In this document: piece after piece, positions 5,482-6,049 of the stretch
Position numbering within the stretch: the first letter of the stretch is position 1
Layout: each line of letters starts with the position of its first letter
DNA from: Mucilaginibacter sp.
GTDB taxonomy: Bacteria > Bacteroidota > Bacteroidia > Sphingobacteriales > Sphingobacteriaceae
Reading direction: 5' to 3'
Length of the DNA stretch: 6,049 bases
NCBI GenBank assembly: GCA_025934475.1
Contig: JAICXZ010000218.1
Span: forward strand, 1 to 6,049
Notes under the pieces: model-generated
The model's database searches: none
What the model was told of the DNA's origin: nothing
What the model saw: only the letters and a program-made list of their open reading frames with translations
Translations under genes and position numbers: made by a program

Positions 5482-5676
5482 GTGCCTTCGACTGTCATCG
5501 AAACAATGGATTATGATGCGTTAAACCAAACGCTTCGAATCAAGTACGTTTCCGGGCAATCGTATTTGTATCGCGATGTGCCTGAAAAAGTTTATAAAGA
5601 ATTAAAAGTCTCACGAGTAAAAGGCAGATACCTGCGCTTTTTTGTGAAAGATAAATATCCGTTTGAAAAACTTTAA
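5482..5676 (+). CDS. KTSC domain protein (64 aa), GTG start
   Basis: A stand-alone KTSC domain, a module of about 60 residues also found at the C terminus of some lysyl-tRNA synthetases and proposed, not shown, to bind RNA. Seen: beta-rich N terminus STVIETMDYDALNQTLRIKY (3-22), the central YxY signature SYLYRDVP with Y27-L-Y29, KVYKELKVS (36-44), KGRYLRFFVKDKYPF (47-61). The whole protein is the domain. The GTG at 5482 is preferred: the next ATG (5506) would delete the conserved first strand (ST-VI), and GTG lies three bases after the upstream stop, where translating ribosomes can reinitiate. It is probably co-translated with the YdaT-like gene. No Shine-Dalgarno of its own is visible. It is followed by a 76-base spacer and a convergent gene. 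Confidence 0.88.
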   Translation: MPSTVIETMDYDALNQTLRIKYVSGQSYLYRDVPEKVYKELKVSRVKGRYLRFFVKDKYPFEKL

Positions 5677-5752
5677 TGCTTTAAGCACCCGGTTATTCAT
5701 TGGTTTCTTCATGGGGATTGAGCAGTCCGCGAGCCAGTTTTTTCCACTGAGG

Positions 5753-6049
5753 TCAGGCAAGCCCGATCCTGGCTAATAATGCGACAAGTGTATTCCGGAT
5801 TTTATCGTGCAAATCCACGTTTTTATTGTTCGGGGTTTCATTTCTGCCATAAACCGTCATGCTAACAAAATTCCCGGCTCTTTTTACGATAAAAGTACTG
5901 GTAGCAACGTCTTTATAAAAATGAGCAATTTCAGTATTAGCATTTAATGGGTTCGGAATGGGCCTTACGGTCATCGATAAATATTCTTCGGCGCTGCGAC
6001 TATCGCCGGATGCAGTTATTTGTTCGATCATCACCCATTCCAGCCCATC
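5753..6049 (-). CDS. conserved hypothetical protein, C-terminal 98 residues (5' end outside window)
   Basis: I do not recognise a named family. The frame is open to the right edge: five further codons (D-G-L-E-W) precede a GTG-ATG pair at 6034/6031, so those internal codons are not trustworthy starts and the gene very likely begins outside the window. The visible part has mixed alpha/beta character (YLSMTVRPIPNPLN, then TSTFIVKRAGNFVSMTVYGR), and ends in a helix VDLHDKIRNTLVALLARIGLA. There is no Cys or obvious catalytic motif. It converges on the KTSC gene across a 76-base spacer with no strong terminator. Coding status rests on the open frame, absence of a better overlapping frame and protein-like composition. 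Confidence 0.65.
   Translation of the reverse strand, partial: DGLEWVMIEQITASGDSRSAEEYLSMTVRPIPNPLNANTEIAHFYKDVATSTFIVKRAGNFVSMTVYGRNETPNNKNVDLHDKIRNTLVALLARIGLA

Noticed and set aside
5677..5687. TGCTT-T-AAGCA hairpin after the KTSC gene as terminator
   Set aside because: Only five A+T-heavy pairs with a one-base centre and no T-tract after it; too weak.
5610..5712. Minus-strand ATG frame MKKPMNNRV antisense to the KTSC gene
   Set aside because: About 33 codons, Lys/Phe-rich, antisense to a recognised domain and with no homology signal.

Overview
The window looks like a chromosomal accessory or stress-gene region of a Bacteroidota bacterium, most likely a Sphingobacteriaceae member of the Mucilaginibacter/Pedobacter type. 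This is inferred from moderate G+C coding DNA with A+T-rich spacers, mostly weak Shine-Dalgarno sequences, and small protein families I associate with this group (DUF6496, KTSC, a YdaT-like 61-residue protein). No database search was possible, so family names rest on motif recognition.

Left block, 1-3061, entirely minus strand. Read in the direction of transcription it holds: a 3' remnant of a zinc-dependent alcohol dehydrogenase (2933-3040); an isocitrate lyase/PEP mutase superfamily enzyme (2049-2936); a 5' remnant of a short-chain dehydrogenase with an in-frame TAA (1896-2036); a YjlB-type cupin (1387-1896); an unknown 220-residue protein (725-1387); a 58-residue DUF6496 protein (530-706); and a YghA-like short-chain dehydrogenase with a twin-arginine signal that runs off the left edge (1-518). 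Several junctions are very tight: ATGA between the alcohol dehydrogenase remnant and the lyase, TAATG between cupin and unknown protein, then gaps of 18 and 11 bases. This suggests one operon. The two gene remnants on either side of the lyase show that it once held more oxidoreductases and has lost parts.

Middle, 3062-4500. An A+T-rich spacer of about 236 bases separates the left operon from a divergent FAD-dependent oxidoreductase of the DAO fold (plus strand). Its last 11 bases overlap the end of a convergent DUF72/YecE-family gene (4490-5239, minus).

Right, 5240-6049. A 53-base divergent spacer leads to two very small plus-strand genes three bases apart: a YdaT-like protein and a KTSC-domain protein with a GTG start. 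A convergent unknown gene (5753-6049, minus) is cut by the right edge.

Together the genes suggest general redox and carbonyl metabolism plus small basic proteins of the kind found in stress-response gene sets. No tRNA, rRNA, CRISPR, insertion sequence or clear terminator was seen. The most notable points are the two gene fossils flanking the lyase, the cupin's ribosome binding site lying inside one of them, the exported form of a normally cytoplasmic dehydrogenase type, and a short motif shared by two small proteins at opposite ends of the window.
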